Shown piece after piece: positions 30,257 through 39,897 of a stretch of 64,000 nucleotides of DNA. Each line of letters starts with the position of its first letter. Position 1 is the first letter of the stretch. This DNA is from Rhizophagus clarus (taxonomy: Eukaryota > Glomeromycota > Glomeromycetes > Glomerales > Glomeraceae): the NCBI GenBank assembly GCA_015698045.1, contig BLAL01000178.1:868001-932000 (forward strand), written 5' to 3'. The notes under the pieces were generated by a model, which saw only the letters and a list, made by a program, of their open reading frames with translations, searched no databases and had not been told where the DNA came from. A program made the position numbers and the translations under genes.

Positions 30257-31732
30257 TCAATTAATGAAAAACTGAATATTATTATTAAAATGGCTTACTT
30301 TCTTTTCCCAAATGGTGATTTCCTTGTGTTCTCTCATAATCCATCCCTTTGCGATATTCAGTTCTCTTGCATCGTTAAAATATAAGTAAGTAGTCCCACT
30401 TTTCCGATTGATCCAACAGAATAAATTTAAATTGGCGAGCCATTCCACTATCTCTTTATCTTCAATCACAGTATCACTGGTAAACTCAAGGGTTTCCATA
30501 TTATATCGATTATCTCCAGTTGCATACACAAAAAACTTATAGCATGTTTCAAGTTGTGTATAGTGTATCTTAGCTTCACCTTTGATGTAACCTGATGCCC
30601 CTATAGAGAATAGAGGTGCAGAAAGCTTCAATTGATCTGATACACTCACAGGAAACAGATGTTTTGTACAAAGTTTAGTTGGTTCATGCTTATTAAATGA
30701 ATTTAATATACCCTTCCAGAACCAGACTTCGACTTCCCATTTGAAATTGACAGCTTCTAATAATGTTTCAAAATAGTCGCCATCTCCTGCGATTAGAACT
30801 AATGTACCGGGGCTTTCTCTATAAAACGCTTTAGCCATTTTAAGGGTGATAAAATTATCGACACCTTTTTCTTTTCCAATACAATTTCGTTCAAACACTT
30901 TAATATCGTATCCTTCTTTATAGATTGAGTCGTCCGGCGAGATCTCGGAACCCACAATGACCGGGATATTCCCTAATTCACGGTTACCCTTAATTCTTTT
31001 AAAAAGTAGTCCATAATCAAAAACGATTTGATTATTATTTAAAAGGTAGTCCAGTGGTTTTTTACGGCATATGTAGTACTCTCCTTGTATTAAAAAATTA
31101 GAGTTATCTACGAATATATATACACGGTCTAAGGATTTCGTGCCAGCTACATGGAAAAGAAAAGACCTTTATAATTGTGAAAAACAGGTTGCGTTGACAA
31201 AACTTATTACGAATCACTTACCATCAACAGGTTGCTCTACGATAACGCGAATGTGTTTTTTTGGGCGGGTTTGACGATAAGAAGCAGGAAAGAAAAGCAC
31301 AAGAATAAGTAAGTATTCGATATTATTGGCGAATATGACGCGGTGTGAAGACGAAAAAAATTACGCCATATCACGTTGGCTAAATTTTTATACTCGCTTA
31401 CCGATAATAGGGACTCCGACTACAACTCGAATGTTTGTTCCTCCGAGATCATGAAAAGTTACTCCAACCGTATTTCCTGATATTAACAATTTGTTGTCTT
31501 CGTTTAACATATCATTAATATTATCAATTACATTCTGACCAACGTTGACACTCCATAAAATGAGGTTGTCGGGGTCAACATTAGCGAAGTCGTTAGGTTT
31601 CTTATTCCTGATAAGTTCCCTGAGATCGGAAAGATCATTATCCGTCCCAGCTGTGACTTTGAAAGCAGTTGTACCTCCACTAGCAATACACCAAAGAGTG
31701 ACGGGTGTACCAATAAGTTCAATAGTTGACAT
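30257..31732 (-). CDS. Crinkler-header protein spliced to a NYN (PIN-like) ribonuclease domain
   Basis: Exon 1 is 31402-31732 (ATG 31732; donor GTAAGC) and exon 2 is 30257-31146 (acceptor TTTTCCATGTAG). The join preserves the frame and gives 406 residues. Exon 1 looks like a Crinkler header: VTLWCIASGGTTAFKV, NVDPDNLILWSVNV and NIRVVVGVP. Exon 2 starts with VYIFVDNSNFLIQGE and later has FRESPGTLVLIAGDGDYFE-like sequence (residues YRESPGTLVLIAGDGDYF). The DNSN and GDGD acidic motifs are those of NYN/LabA PIN-like nucleases, which cleave RNA with metal ions. The C-terminal third is unassigned. A second, shorter header-like exon sits in the intron. Headers of this type guide effectors in oomycetes and fungi; here the target is unknown. 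Confidence 0.72.
31222..31387 (-). other. Possible alternative first exon (second header end) within the intron
   Basis: Within the intron, the frame ending in a GTAAGT donor at 31221 reads FPASYRQTRPKKHIRVIVEQ. This is the end of a Crinkler header parallel to IRVVVGVP of exon 1, with the same splice phase. It is either a degenerate duplicate or an alternative header for the same nuclease. No ATG is visible in that frame. Confidence 0.5.
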
Positions 31733-31939
31733 TTTTTAAGTGTTACGATGGATAAATAAGAAAGAATTTTGCAGATTAATGAGATTAATGTGTATATATA
31801 GAGAAATCGATTGTCGCACAGATTGATCAGTTGATGAGTGACTCGCGTCACAGTCAGTCTTTACATATCGAATGGTACTTTATTAATTAATACATGCAAG
31901 CGATGAAAAAAATAAATGCAGGACTAGTTCGATAAGATT

Positions 31940-32476
31940 CTATGCTACATTTGCGAACTTGAGTTTATTGCTTGAAGTGTTGCAGGTGAGACAATATTCC
32001 AACTTATCTTGAGAATAGAACTTCGCTAATTCAGGATCATAAGGGAGCTGATTCCCATTTTCGCAGTACCATGAGCCATGTAATCCATAATTTCCATGTT
32101 TTCCATCACAAATAGGGCATGGTGAGCTCCACGGCTGAGGTGATGTAAAATCATAATTATCAATCTCTCTGAAACTATTTCCGAATTTCAAGTATGGGAA
32201 GTGCTTTAAGACGGATTTGATAATTAATTCTGGATCGGGTCTGGCTTTGAAAGTGATAGGCTTGAAATCAGAGGCTTGGCCGGAGGCGCTAAAGCAAGGT
32301 TCTGCTGACATATCTATCACAGCTTCCGATAGTTGCCATGGCTCATGTCCAGTTTGTTTTTTATATCTTTTGTATAATTTGGAACGAATCTTATCCGTCA
32401 AAACGCTTGGTAATCCACTTAATTTGGCATGCCAGTCTAGATATTCGGGGGTTAGTATTTTAACAGACTCAGTCAT
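31940..32476 (-). CDS. Unknown protein with a C-terminal zinc-ribbon-like module
   Basis: A 178-residue protein from ATG 32476 to TAG. The C-terminal part has CPICDGKHGNYGLHGSWYCE and a last pair CLTC. A similar CPxCxxxH...Y..C unit appears in the protein at 32589-34118 (CPLCKLGHDDEEIEG) and in the primase (CPICDREHESDNAYI). TATAAAAAGG lies about 10 bp before the ATG. The role is unknown; nucleic acid binding is a reasonable guess. Confidence 0.6.
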   Translation of the reverse strand: MTESVKILTPEYLDWHAKLSGLPSVLTDKIRSKLYKRYKKQTGHEPWQLSEAVIDMSAEPCFSASGQASDFKPITFKARPDPELIIKSVLKHFPYLKFGNSFREIDNYDFTSPQPWSSPCPICDGKHGNYGLHGSWYCENGNQLPYDPELAKFYSQDKLEYCLTCNTSSNKLKFANVA

Positions 32477-32588
32477 TTTCCTTTTTATATGTCTGCAAAT
32501 AATTTAAATCCCTTTGTTTGCTTATGCAAACCCTATTCATTCGAAAAAACAAAAGATTAAAATTCCCAGATGACCCCAGAGGATCAGA

Positions 32589-34118
32589 CTATGCAACTAT
32601 CTCAATTTCACGCTGTTCACATTTAATAAAGTAAGATCCGGTATTATACGTACCTTCTATTTCTTCATCATCATGACCTAATTTGCATAATGGGCAGATG
32701 TAGTCCCTGCATGTTGTCTCATCAGTAATCCCATAATAGTCGAAATTTTCAATACTACATTCTCTATATAGATTAGGATATTGATCCAATATCTTGTTGC
32801 GAAAATAGGACTGGTCATAGGTTGGGTTCGTCTTAGGCATTGGTCGAGATGCAGGTGAAATATTTACTCCAGATGTTTGTTCCTCCGATGTATTAGTATG
32901 TGACAACTCAGAATTTTTCTTATCACTTCCTGAACCGAGATCAGGATGTGACAATTCAGAATTTTTCTCATCACTTAACAAAGTGTCTTTCGGCTGAGCA
33001 CAAGTGGACGATTCTATCTTAATGCTGTAGTCAACTGGCATATTATCTATGATATACTGAATGTCTTCATACGTCATTTTTGAAATACTGCTAACAGAGA
33101 ATGAATGTATCCGATAAATTTTATCCATGCCTATTGCATCAAAAAGCTTCCAGAGTTTCTTGGCCTGCTCAATTCTTTTCCATAGAAGTGCATCAGAAGT
33201 ATCTGCAGGAAGCTGAGCTCTAACTTCCATATTTAAAATTCTACTGACAGCATTGGATTCCGGATCAACTTGTTTTTCAGACGCTATTTCACTTCGTCTC
33301 TGGATAAGAGCTTTTCCAAATTGACAGTAACATATAATGGCTTCTTGGACCGCACGATCAGCAAAGTCCTCGGCATCGAGAAGTTTCTTATATAAAAGAG
33401 AAAATGTTGTCCCCATTTTTACTGCTGAGGAATCACAGCTTCGTACTGATTGCTTTAGGCAAACATCCAAAGAATTTGAGCCCGGTTCACCCATAGTATT
33501 AGAACATTTGGTGCTTGAATCCTCAGATGCTTCCTGAATGAATTTTTCCCTTTGTTCTTTCTTGCGAAGTGTCTTTTTGTTAACAGATACCTGTTTATCT
33601 TTTTCAGGAGAGATGGGTTCCACTTTTGCAAGCTTCTCATCCCGCTTTCTCTGCCTTATCCCATCACTAACAATTTTCTTATTCACTTCATCCAGAAAAG
33701 ATACCATCATCTCTTCCTCCGATGGCTTAATGTTTGCGTTATCACTAGGTGATCCATTTATGGGTCGGTCTATTACAGGATCAGGTATATCATGGGAAGC
33801 ATATGGTTGTGGTACAGCTGATATCTCTTCTTCTCCAGCAGAGCATGAGTTCTGCATGTTAGTAACGTGCTGGGGTTGCTGAGGCCTTGTAAGATTGGAG
33901 GAATTGAAATCATGTCTTAATTTGGCTAATTCAGCTTTAAGCTCAGCATTCTCGGCTGAAATATCTACACTATTTTTCTCCAATTCCTCGATTCTGACCT
34001 TGTGTTCGGCATTCTCAGCATCACGCCTGGCATTCTCTTCAATAATCTGCTTCAGCTTTGAGTTCTCAGCCTCAAGCTCAATAATACGCTGTCGCAATGA
34101 TTCAAGCTCGGATGTCAT
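32589..34118 (-). CDS. Coiled-coil protein with RING-partner domain and zinc module
   Basis: A 509-residue protein, ATG 34118 to TAG. Residues 1-70 are a coiled coil with AEN units (IIELEAENSKLKQIIEENAR). A disordered middle follows. Residues about 240-365 (EAIICYCQFGKALIQRRSEI, RIEQAKKLWKLFDAIGMDKI, TYEDIQYIIDNMP) match the C-terminal domain of the RING protein. A duplicated 'NSELSH' stretch and a zinc-like CPLCKLGH unit close the protein. It therefore combines three modules found separately in other genes of this element. The frame is intact. I cannot give a function. Confidence 0.65.
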   Translation of the reverse strand: MTSELESLRQRIIELEAENSKLKQIIEENARRDAENAEHKVRIEELEKNSVDISAENAELKAELAKLRHDFNSSNLTRPQQPQHVTNMQNSCSAGEEEISAVPQPYASHDIPDPVIDRPINGSPSDNANIKPSEEEMMVSFLDEVNKKIVSDGIRQRKRDEKLAKVEPISPEKDKQVSVNKKTLRKKEQREKFIQEASEDSSTKCSNTMGEPGSNSLDVCLKQSVRSCDSSAVKMGTTFSLLYKKLLDAEDFADRAVQEAIICYCQFGKALIQRRSEIASEKQVDPESNAVSRILNMEVRAQLPADTSDALLWKRIEQAKKLWKLFDAIGMDKIYRIHSFSVSSISKMTYEDIQYIIDNMPVDYSIKIESSTCAQPKDTLLSDEKNSELSHPDLGSGSDKKNSELSHTNTSEEQTSGVNISPASRPMPKTNPTYDQSYFRNKILDQYPNLYRECSIENFDYYGITDETTCRDYICPLCKLGHDDEEIEGTYNTGSYFIKCEQREIEIVA

Positions 34119-34214
34119 GATCGATAATACCGATTTTATAGAAGATATGAAATATTCAATAGTCCGTTAGTACATATACATTCTGCTAAGAAAAAAAAAA
34201 TGTAGGTTATGAAG

Positions 34215-34240
34215 TCACTTCCTGAACCGAGATCAGGAAG
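34215..34240. repeat. Perfect hairpin duplicated from the neighbouring coding region
   Basis: CTTCCTGA and TCAGGAAG (34218-34240) form an 8-bp stem with a 7-base loop in the leader region of the 32589-34118 gene. Twenty-four bases (34215-34238) recur exactly at 32923-32946 inside that gene's coding sequence. Confidence 0.7.
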
Positions 34241-34326
34241 TTTTGCCAAGAAAAAAATATTAATAGGGGTTTACGACCATCATGCAAGTAGGCACGATCC
34301 CTTACCCTGAGTGCCTTCGGCTGGGA

Positions 34327-34554
34327 TCAACTTATTCGTTGTCTCTCTCTTTCGAGGCGACGATAGATTTTTTTGGCATGTTTGGAACAATAGCCCGTAT
34401 AAGATAATGTAGGTTTATCACATATTCTGCATGGAGATTTTAGCATATTATTTGCACCCGATTTCCAGTGGAGCGAACATCCTGCCAAGCGGGTGCAGAT
34501 TCGGCCACAAGTACTCCCATCCTTTCTAATATGTGGGCAGGTAAGACGATCCAT
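34327..34554 (-). CDS. Small Cys/His-rich protein related to the TIR zinc protein
   Basis: A 75-residue basic protein from ATG 34554: CPHIRKDGSTCGRICTRLAG, then CSLHWKS, PCRICDK and GYCSKHAKKIYRRLER. The order and spacing of Cys and His, and the AKK.YR ending, parallel the two TIR-encoded proteins. It is thus a third, diverged member inside the element. It ends at a TGA. Confidence 0.6.
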   Translation of the reverse strand: MDRLTCPHIRKDGSTCGRICTRLAGCSLHWKSGANNMLKSPCRICDKPTLSYTGYCSKHAKKIYRRLERERQRIS

Positions 34555-34683
34555 TTATTATATTCTTTCTTCACTTCCATTATAAAATCCGATTTCAAAT
34601 TATGGAAAAATCCGAATTGAACTTCGGTGGAAAAAGTATAACATAAACGAAAAATATATACCACACCATACTACTTCATTTCT

Positions 34684-35235
34684 ATGGACAAGCAAAAAAC
34701 AGTATTCAATATTTTAACAGACCGATGGATCGACCCAAATGGAAAGCTATTTCAGAAGTTGATTCGAGAAGGCTATAAATATGTGGATAGGCTTTCCGAT
34801 TACCTAGAAGATATTGGGACTTTGTATGTTGGCGAATTCGAATTGGACCCCTTAGCCGACTTCTACCACCCAGCTCTAATTCCACCCTTATCTATCTTAG
34901 CGAGTAGATCGGATATTTGTAAAAGGGTTCCTATTAGTGTAGAATCTGCTGTTATGGGAGGAATGAGTCTATTTACTCCAGAAAAAAATAAACGATCTTC
35001 GCTCCAGAATCTAATCCAAATGAACTATTCCATTAATAACTTGACTACGTTAATAGGAATAACTTGGGAGCAAGAAGAGATGAAAACTTGGAGGAACGAC
35101 GTGCTTATGAAATTCCTCCATCACCCGGATTTAGCCCCTTCAAAGCACAAACCAGGTGCTTTATACGATGCATTCACCAAGACTAGTGTTTTAGGGTCAG
35201 AACATATATTGGCTCTAGTGCGAGCATTATGCTAA
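34684..35235 (+). CDS. Unknown 183-residue protein
   Basis: ATG 34684 to TAA. Mostly helical with mixed charge, no cysteine pairs and no membrane segment (for example RWIDPNGKLFQKLIREGYKY). It is one of very few rightward genes in the cargo region and is intact. I do not recognise it. Confidence 0.55.
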   Translation: MDKQKTVFNILTDRWIDPNGKLFQKLIREGYKYVDRLSDYLEDIGTLYVGEFELDPLADFYHPALIPPLSILASRSDICKRVPISVESAVMGGMSLFTPEKNKRSSLQNLIQMNYSINNLTTLIGITWEQEEMKTWRNDVLMKFLHHPDLAPSKHKPGALYDAFTKTSVLGSEHILALVRALC

Positions 35236-35423
35236 GGATTATGATATAATAAATTGTTTATAGCCCTGGAATGGTAGTTCCATGACTATATATTTTTTCG
35301 CTTATCATATACCTGCAAAATTCAATTTTTTTTTATTAATATATAAATAAATACAAATGTTCGGGACTGTGCCCGTGATACATGACATCTGCCGAAGGCG
35401 CTAAGGCAGGCTATTATACATGA
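35236..35423. other. Short spacer between convergent genes
   Basis: AT-rich, with the word CTGCCGAAGGCGCTAAGGCAG near 35390, a weak relative of the repeated CCGAAGGCACTCAGGG word at 34302-34323 and 45415-45436. Nothing else is seen. Confidence 0.4.
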
Positions 35424-36572
35424 TTATTTTTTCGTTCGATAACCCTCTATCCTACTCCTCTTCCTATCCGGTTCTTCACCCACACACTCTAACCTATCTT
35501 TCAACAACCCAACGACGACCTCCATAACCCGTTTCACATTTTTACATAAGTCTTTTTCTTCCTCCGATCCTTCCTTCAAGGCTGATTCGGTAAATCGGAT
35601 ATTGATGGGATCCTTGCTCGTACTTGATATTCCATCCGAGGTGAAAAGAATAAAAAACCAATCCGAGGCTGTTGTAACGATACCATATATATAATCGAAA
35701 TCCTCCCCGAACGCTTCGCCAGACTTACGCTTCCTATTCTTTTTATTAACTTGCAGGGCACTCTCACATTGTACCAAATTCTGAGCAAAGCCCAGAGTTA
35801 CTTCCCTTCCGTTATACATATAAGCTCCTCGAGGGCCTTGATTGCGTAATCGACCCGGCCAGTACTTTCTTCACCGACAACTTCAAGCTGAGGAGCTAAG
35901 GTAAGCTCTTTATCGGTGGTTACTCTTTTGACAATATAAAGTGAAGCGTGGAGGATGGTTGAAATATATTCACAGCGCATAGCCTCATTGCTATCAGCAA
36001 GTAAGGTCCCCATATTTCCCAACCTGCGTTTTATTTCCTTTATGCATTGAACCAATTCTTCATCATCGTCTTTAAGTTTGTAGGTCGGCTAGAATGTTGC
36101 ATATGAGTAAGTGATTTCGTATAATTTCTCAATTGTATATTCGAAATCACGGAATTATATAGAATTTAAAAACTTACCGGTGGAAACTGACGAATTGTGC
36201 CTATACCATTACCATCGATACCATATTTCTTCAACACCTCCTTCAAACTGCGGTATGTTGAAAAGGCCCTCAACTTCTTTTCTTTACACTCCTTGGCAAA
36301 GTCCGCAAGAATTACAGCAGGTCCACCCTTCATGCCATAATCTCTGAACCTTTGCTCAGTCATTTTGAGGAATGCACGGCCAGTAACCTTTTCTTTTTTA
36401 ATAATTTCCAAGTCATCGTCGTCAAGACCCAAGTCCTCCTCCTTACGCAAAAAATCTATAAGCTCAGCCGTCTTATATTTCTTATTTCGTCCGCTAGCGT
36501 GACCGCTTCATTTCCAGTAGTGGTGGTAGAGGTGGAAGCTGGAGTATAAGGTGTACTGGTTTCAGAAGACAT
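35424..36572 (-). pseudogene. SAM domain plus PD-(D/E)XK-like nuclease, two frameshifts
   Basis: From ATG 36572 (MSSETSTPY) a one-base frameshift near 36480-36515 leads into the SAM frame (KTAELIDFLRKEEDLGLDDD, then TEQRFRDYGMKGGPAVILAD). A spliceosomal intron at 36089-36177 (GTAAGT...CTAG) joins in phase to exon 2, which reads NEAMRCEYISTILHASLYIV, then GRVDYAIKALEELICITEGK. Asp of RVDY and the ExK of TEGK look like a PD-(D/E)XK active site. Directly after TEGK a second one-base shift (near 35800-35805) is needed to continue into VTLGFAQNLVQCESALQVNK down to the stop at 35424. SAM plus this nuclease-like part is a combination I associate with Crinkler-like proteins of Rhizophagus. Confidence 0.6.
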
Positions 36573-36834
36573 AGTGTTACGTTTTTATAGTGATATTAGG
36601 CTCGGGTAAAAAATAGTGTTACGTTCGGAGGAAAAATAGAGTTTTATTTCTGGTGGGAACGCAAGCGTTAATATAGGTTTTTATGTAGCACAGACATTTC
36701 ATCATTACACGTGATATTTTTCAAGATTTACGACAAGAACGTAATATATGCTTTATTTATGAAATAAATCGTTGCCGGAATCCACGGCCTATAATACATA
36801 AAAACTATTACATAACATGATACGAATAAAAAAT

Positions 36835-37278
36835 CTAATTATCTTTGCTTAGTACCTCCGGCACCCTTTCAGCGGGAGGGTACACGATAACATTAATTCC
36901 CTTTTCACCACCAAAGATACGTTGGGGTTGTATAGGAAAATGAGTAAAAATTGTGTCTTGCGGTTCCATTCTTATTGCACCTTCTACTTCAAATTCACTG
37001 ATGTTTCTTAAGCTGTTGATTATGACACTATCAGCTATAAATGCGACCCTATATAAAGCCAAACTGGTCGAATCTATATCTTGAAATCGATCTAGACGAC
37101 GGGTTCCGATTGCCTCCGCGAGAGAAGAGACTCTATTGTTGTTAGCGTTAGATATCGTTACTTCGAAAATATCGTTCACTCCCTCATCAGAAATGAGACA
37201 GTTGAGAGTAATATCTCCACCAGCGAGAAACTTGTCAAGCTTGTCAGGCTTATCAGGAACCTCGGTCTTATCGGACAT
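36835..37278 (-). CDS. Crinkler-type header protein
   Basis: A 147-residue protein, ATG 37278 to TAG. After an acidic lead it reads ITLNCLISDEGVNDIFEVTI, then LDRFQDIDSTSLALYRVAF, EPQDTIFTHFPIQPQRIFGG and INVIVYPP. This order (LNCLI..., DIDS..LALY.V, ...P.RIF, INVIVYPP) is that of the ubiquitin-like header of Crinkler effectors. No C-terminal effector domain follows in this frame. It could be a header-only gene or lie upstream of the SAM gene in a spliced transcript (a GTACTAAG donor-like word is near its end); I cannot decide. Confidence 0.7.
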   Translation of the reverse strand: MSDKTEVPDKPDKLDKFLAGGDITLNCLISDEGVNDIFEVTISNANNNRVSSLAEAIGTRRLDRFQDIDSTSLALYRVAFIADSVIINSLRNISEFEVEGAIRMEPQDTIFTHFPIQPQRIFGGEKGINVIVYPPAERVPEVLSKDN

Positions 37279-37893
37279 CTCGCTTTCCTAAATACAAGGC
37301 CCATAGTGAGAAAACTCGCTCCCATACATACATAATTTAGGGCATATACATACCTTATTTTGCATTAGCTACGCTAGTGAAACTATTTTACAAGAAACTT
37401 TTTTGCGGAAAGTTAGCTGAACTTCTACATACTCCTACATGCTTTATATCTTGCTAGGAAAAAGTTAAGGAGGCATGAGGCGTAATTAGTATTGTCGTCT
37501 GATGCCAAGAGTTCCATGAAAGCACATGCAAATAAAACTTTCGTACCTTTTCACATGGAGATCTACCGGAAAGACACATAGTTGGTCTTACGCCTGACGA
37601 TCTTGAAATTGTGACTCCCTCAGCCTTTCATAACATATGCTTTTGCCGTCAGTATTTACTTTTATGGTAGGTCCTGTGTTGCATGTAGACATTCTTTCAT
37701 GCGAAGCGCCTGTGAAGCAGGCCATTTTCTCATGATTGTATTTGGGAAAAAAATAAAGAATAAAGGTTAATATGTTTTTCGAATATATGCAAAAATTAAT
37801 ATGTCGCACAGGCCCTGTCCAGTGATCGGCTATTACATCATTGCGCAGAAATCTGTGCTAAGTCTTCCGAGCTAATGATCAGCACATAGATCT
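37279..37893. other. Spacer with a tiny leftward frame
   Basis: A 45-codon leftward frame from ATG 37725 to 37588 (MACFTGASHERMSTC...) is short and without a domain. The rest shows nothing. Confidence 0.35.
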
Positions 37894-38807
37894 TCAAATA
37901 TATGCTGTATCATTGCTCTGGACTGTTGATATAGCCAACCCTGGATCGGAATACCACTGCAAATTATCTCGCATACTTAAACGCTGAAGTTCCTGAGCTA
38001 AAATCTGTCTACTAAAAACGTTGTTCTTTACAAGATGATTTCTAACTGCTCCAATGAGATCGGGAGGTGATAAAGTTTCCTCAAAATTCTCTATGTGGAT
38101 ATTTGGATTTAGCTTATTTATGGCTTCTTTGCTAATTTTATAAAACCCCTTAAATTAAGATATTTTAAATTGGGACATGATCTAGCAATTTCTTCGATAG
38201 TTATATCAGTAATTTCACAATAGCTAAGGTCAAGTTGTTGGAGCCTCGGGCAGGAGCAAATAACATTACAAATTATTATTTCAGAAAACCCTGTATGACC
38301 CGAAATATTTAGATATTCTAGTTTGTGGCATGAATTTGCGATTGCAGATAAACCTATATCGCTTTCTGATTTAAATCCGTGTAAAGTAGATATATTAAGA
38401 TACTCCAAATTTGGGTATGACTTTGCTATTAGCTTTAGAGTTTTACCAAAACGGTCGTCTGTACTTCCTTCGAAATTTAAATGAATTATATTTGGGAATG
38501 TGTGTACAATGCCTTTGATTTTTTTATTTGAAAGTGAAGGGTAGCGTGTTATTTTAAGATGAGTTAGTTTTGAGCTATAAACTGGCTTTCTTCCTCCTCC
38601 GGGTACTATTTTTAAAAATCTTTCTAATCGAGTTCGATCCTCCGCTTTCCCATCCTTTAGCTCAATGCGCCTCCATAGAATAGGGGCACCACATCTGTAC
38701 CACATTCGGGAAACATATAGAGCGGGGTATAGAGATTTATCTATCAATAAAAAATGTAAAATCTGTTCTAATACCTCTGGTAAATAAAAGATGGTTAAAT
38801 GCGTCAT
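37894..38807 (-). pseudogene. F-box / LRR protein with a one-base frameshift
   Basis: From ATG 38807: [40 protein letters not shown] form an F-box. Repeats of the form [15 protein letters not shown] and [15 protein letters not shown] are leucine-rich repeats. The open frame ends at 38118, but at about 38145 a one-base shift continues the last repeat as [20 protein letters not shown] and runs on to TGA 37894. The gene is thus an F-box/LRR protein of about 300 residues with a frameshift, related in plan to the host genes at the left of the window. Presence within the element suggests capture from the host. Confidence 0.65.
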
Positions 38808-38877
38808 GCTTCGCGCTTTCAGCTAAATAGTCTGTATTATGCGTTGTATCTTTAATCAAAAAAAATAAATTACACGA

Positions 38878-39354
38878 TCACTGCTCCAGACCTGCATGAT
38901 TGGAACTATTGGTTTCTTTGGACTCAGATGAATCTGTTCCCTCGCAGAATGGCACAAAATCACCATAGATTGTTAATCCTTGTTTTTCCATATCTATTTT
39001 TGTTTCGCGAAGCTATAACCATGGTAATCCTAATACAAGGTCCGCTTTCAGCTTTTCAATGACCATGAAATCATTAAAAACATCGTCACCATTAGTAGAT
39101 ACTAGTCTATCTTTTCCCTTGTATCACAAAGATAAATCCAGACACCCCAACCTGTTCTTTCCTTTATATTCAGTGTACTCCATTTCGAGCTTATCGACCA
39201 AGCTTCTTCTAATTTTATTCACTCTAGATGATGTGTCTATCAATGTCTTGACTGTATAGTTACTACACCCTGCTTTCATTGCTTCGTGGCGACTTTTTAG
39301 ATCTATATCATCATCTCCCTGAAAATGCCAAACTTTACATTCTATATAAGCCAT
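38878..39354 (-). pseudogene. Second retropepsin-like protein, broken by TGA and TAG
   Basis: From ATG 39354: KVWHFQGDDDIDLKSRHEAM, then TVKTLIDTSSRVNKIRRSLV, the active-site loop of a retropepsin but with DTS in place of DTG/DSG. In the same frame, past TGA 39124-39126, come DDVFNDFMVIEKLKADLVLG and LPWL, the C-terminal part of such proteases. A TAG at 39013-39015 follows, and the frame ends at TGA 38878. It lies next to Gag-like genes. It may be a decayed or domesticated protease, or a non-catalytic relative. Confidence 0.55.
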
Positions 39355-39472
39355 TTTAAGTATCGTGTTTTAGAACTGAATATATTTAAACAAAAAAATA
39401 AGTTAGCTGGTCAGTAGTGGTCTGAGAAAACGCGCTAGTCGCTGATTCGGATCAGATCTGCCAGATGAGAAA

Positions 39473-39838
39473 CTAAGACAGGTGTTCGCTCCCTTCTCGC
39501 ATATTCTCGAGACATCGGATCAAATTTGGGTTACTACCAAACAGTATCTGCAATCTCAGATCATGTGGAACATCCAATTTAACTAAAATTTTAGATAACC
39601 TTTTGAAAGGATCCGGTGATTCCTCATAAGAAGGGTGGCTCTTTGCCTCTTGATTGAGGCCTCTGAAGAAACCTTTCTTCATCTCTGCTTTACGTAAGTC
39701 CAGACCTGATAATGAGGTGTATTCCTTATATTCCTTATACGCCTCAAAAAATTCATTTAGTAATTGGTTATCTTGAACTGGTACTGGGCTATCTTTACCT
39801 TTTTCAGGTGTATCTCTTATAAACATATCACTACTCAT
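39473..39838 (-). CDS. Unknown 121-residue protein with weak Gag-like helices
   Basis: ATG 39838 to TAG. Helical and charged: NQLLNEFFEAYKEYKEYTSL, MKKGFFRGLNQEAKSHP. The FF.GLN.E.K pattern is faintly like the capsid C-terminal pattern of the Gag gene and of its F-box neighbour. This likeness is weak. It lies between the F-box-Gag gene and the second retropepsin. Confidence 0.45.
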   Translation of the reverse strand: MSSDMFIRDTPEKGKDSPVPVQDNQLLNEFFEAYKEYKEYTSLSGLDLRKAEMKKGFFRGLNQEAKSHPSYEESPDPFKRLSKILVKLDVPHDLRLQILFGSNPNLIRCLENMREGSEHLS

Positions 39839-39897
39839 TGTTATGTTTATTGCTAATAAATTATGCCATATCTTTAATCGAAAAAATAACTATGTGA

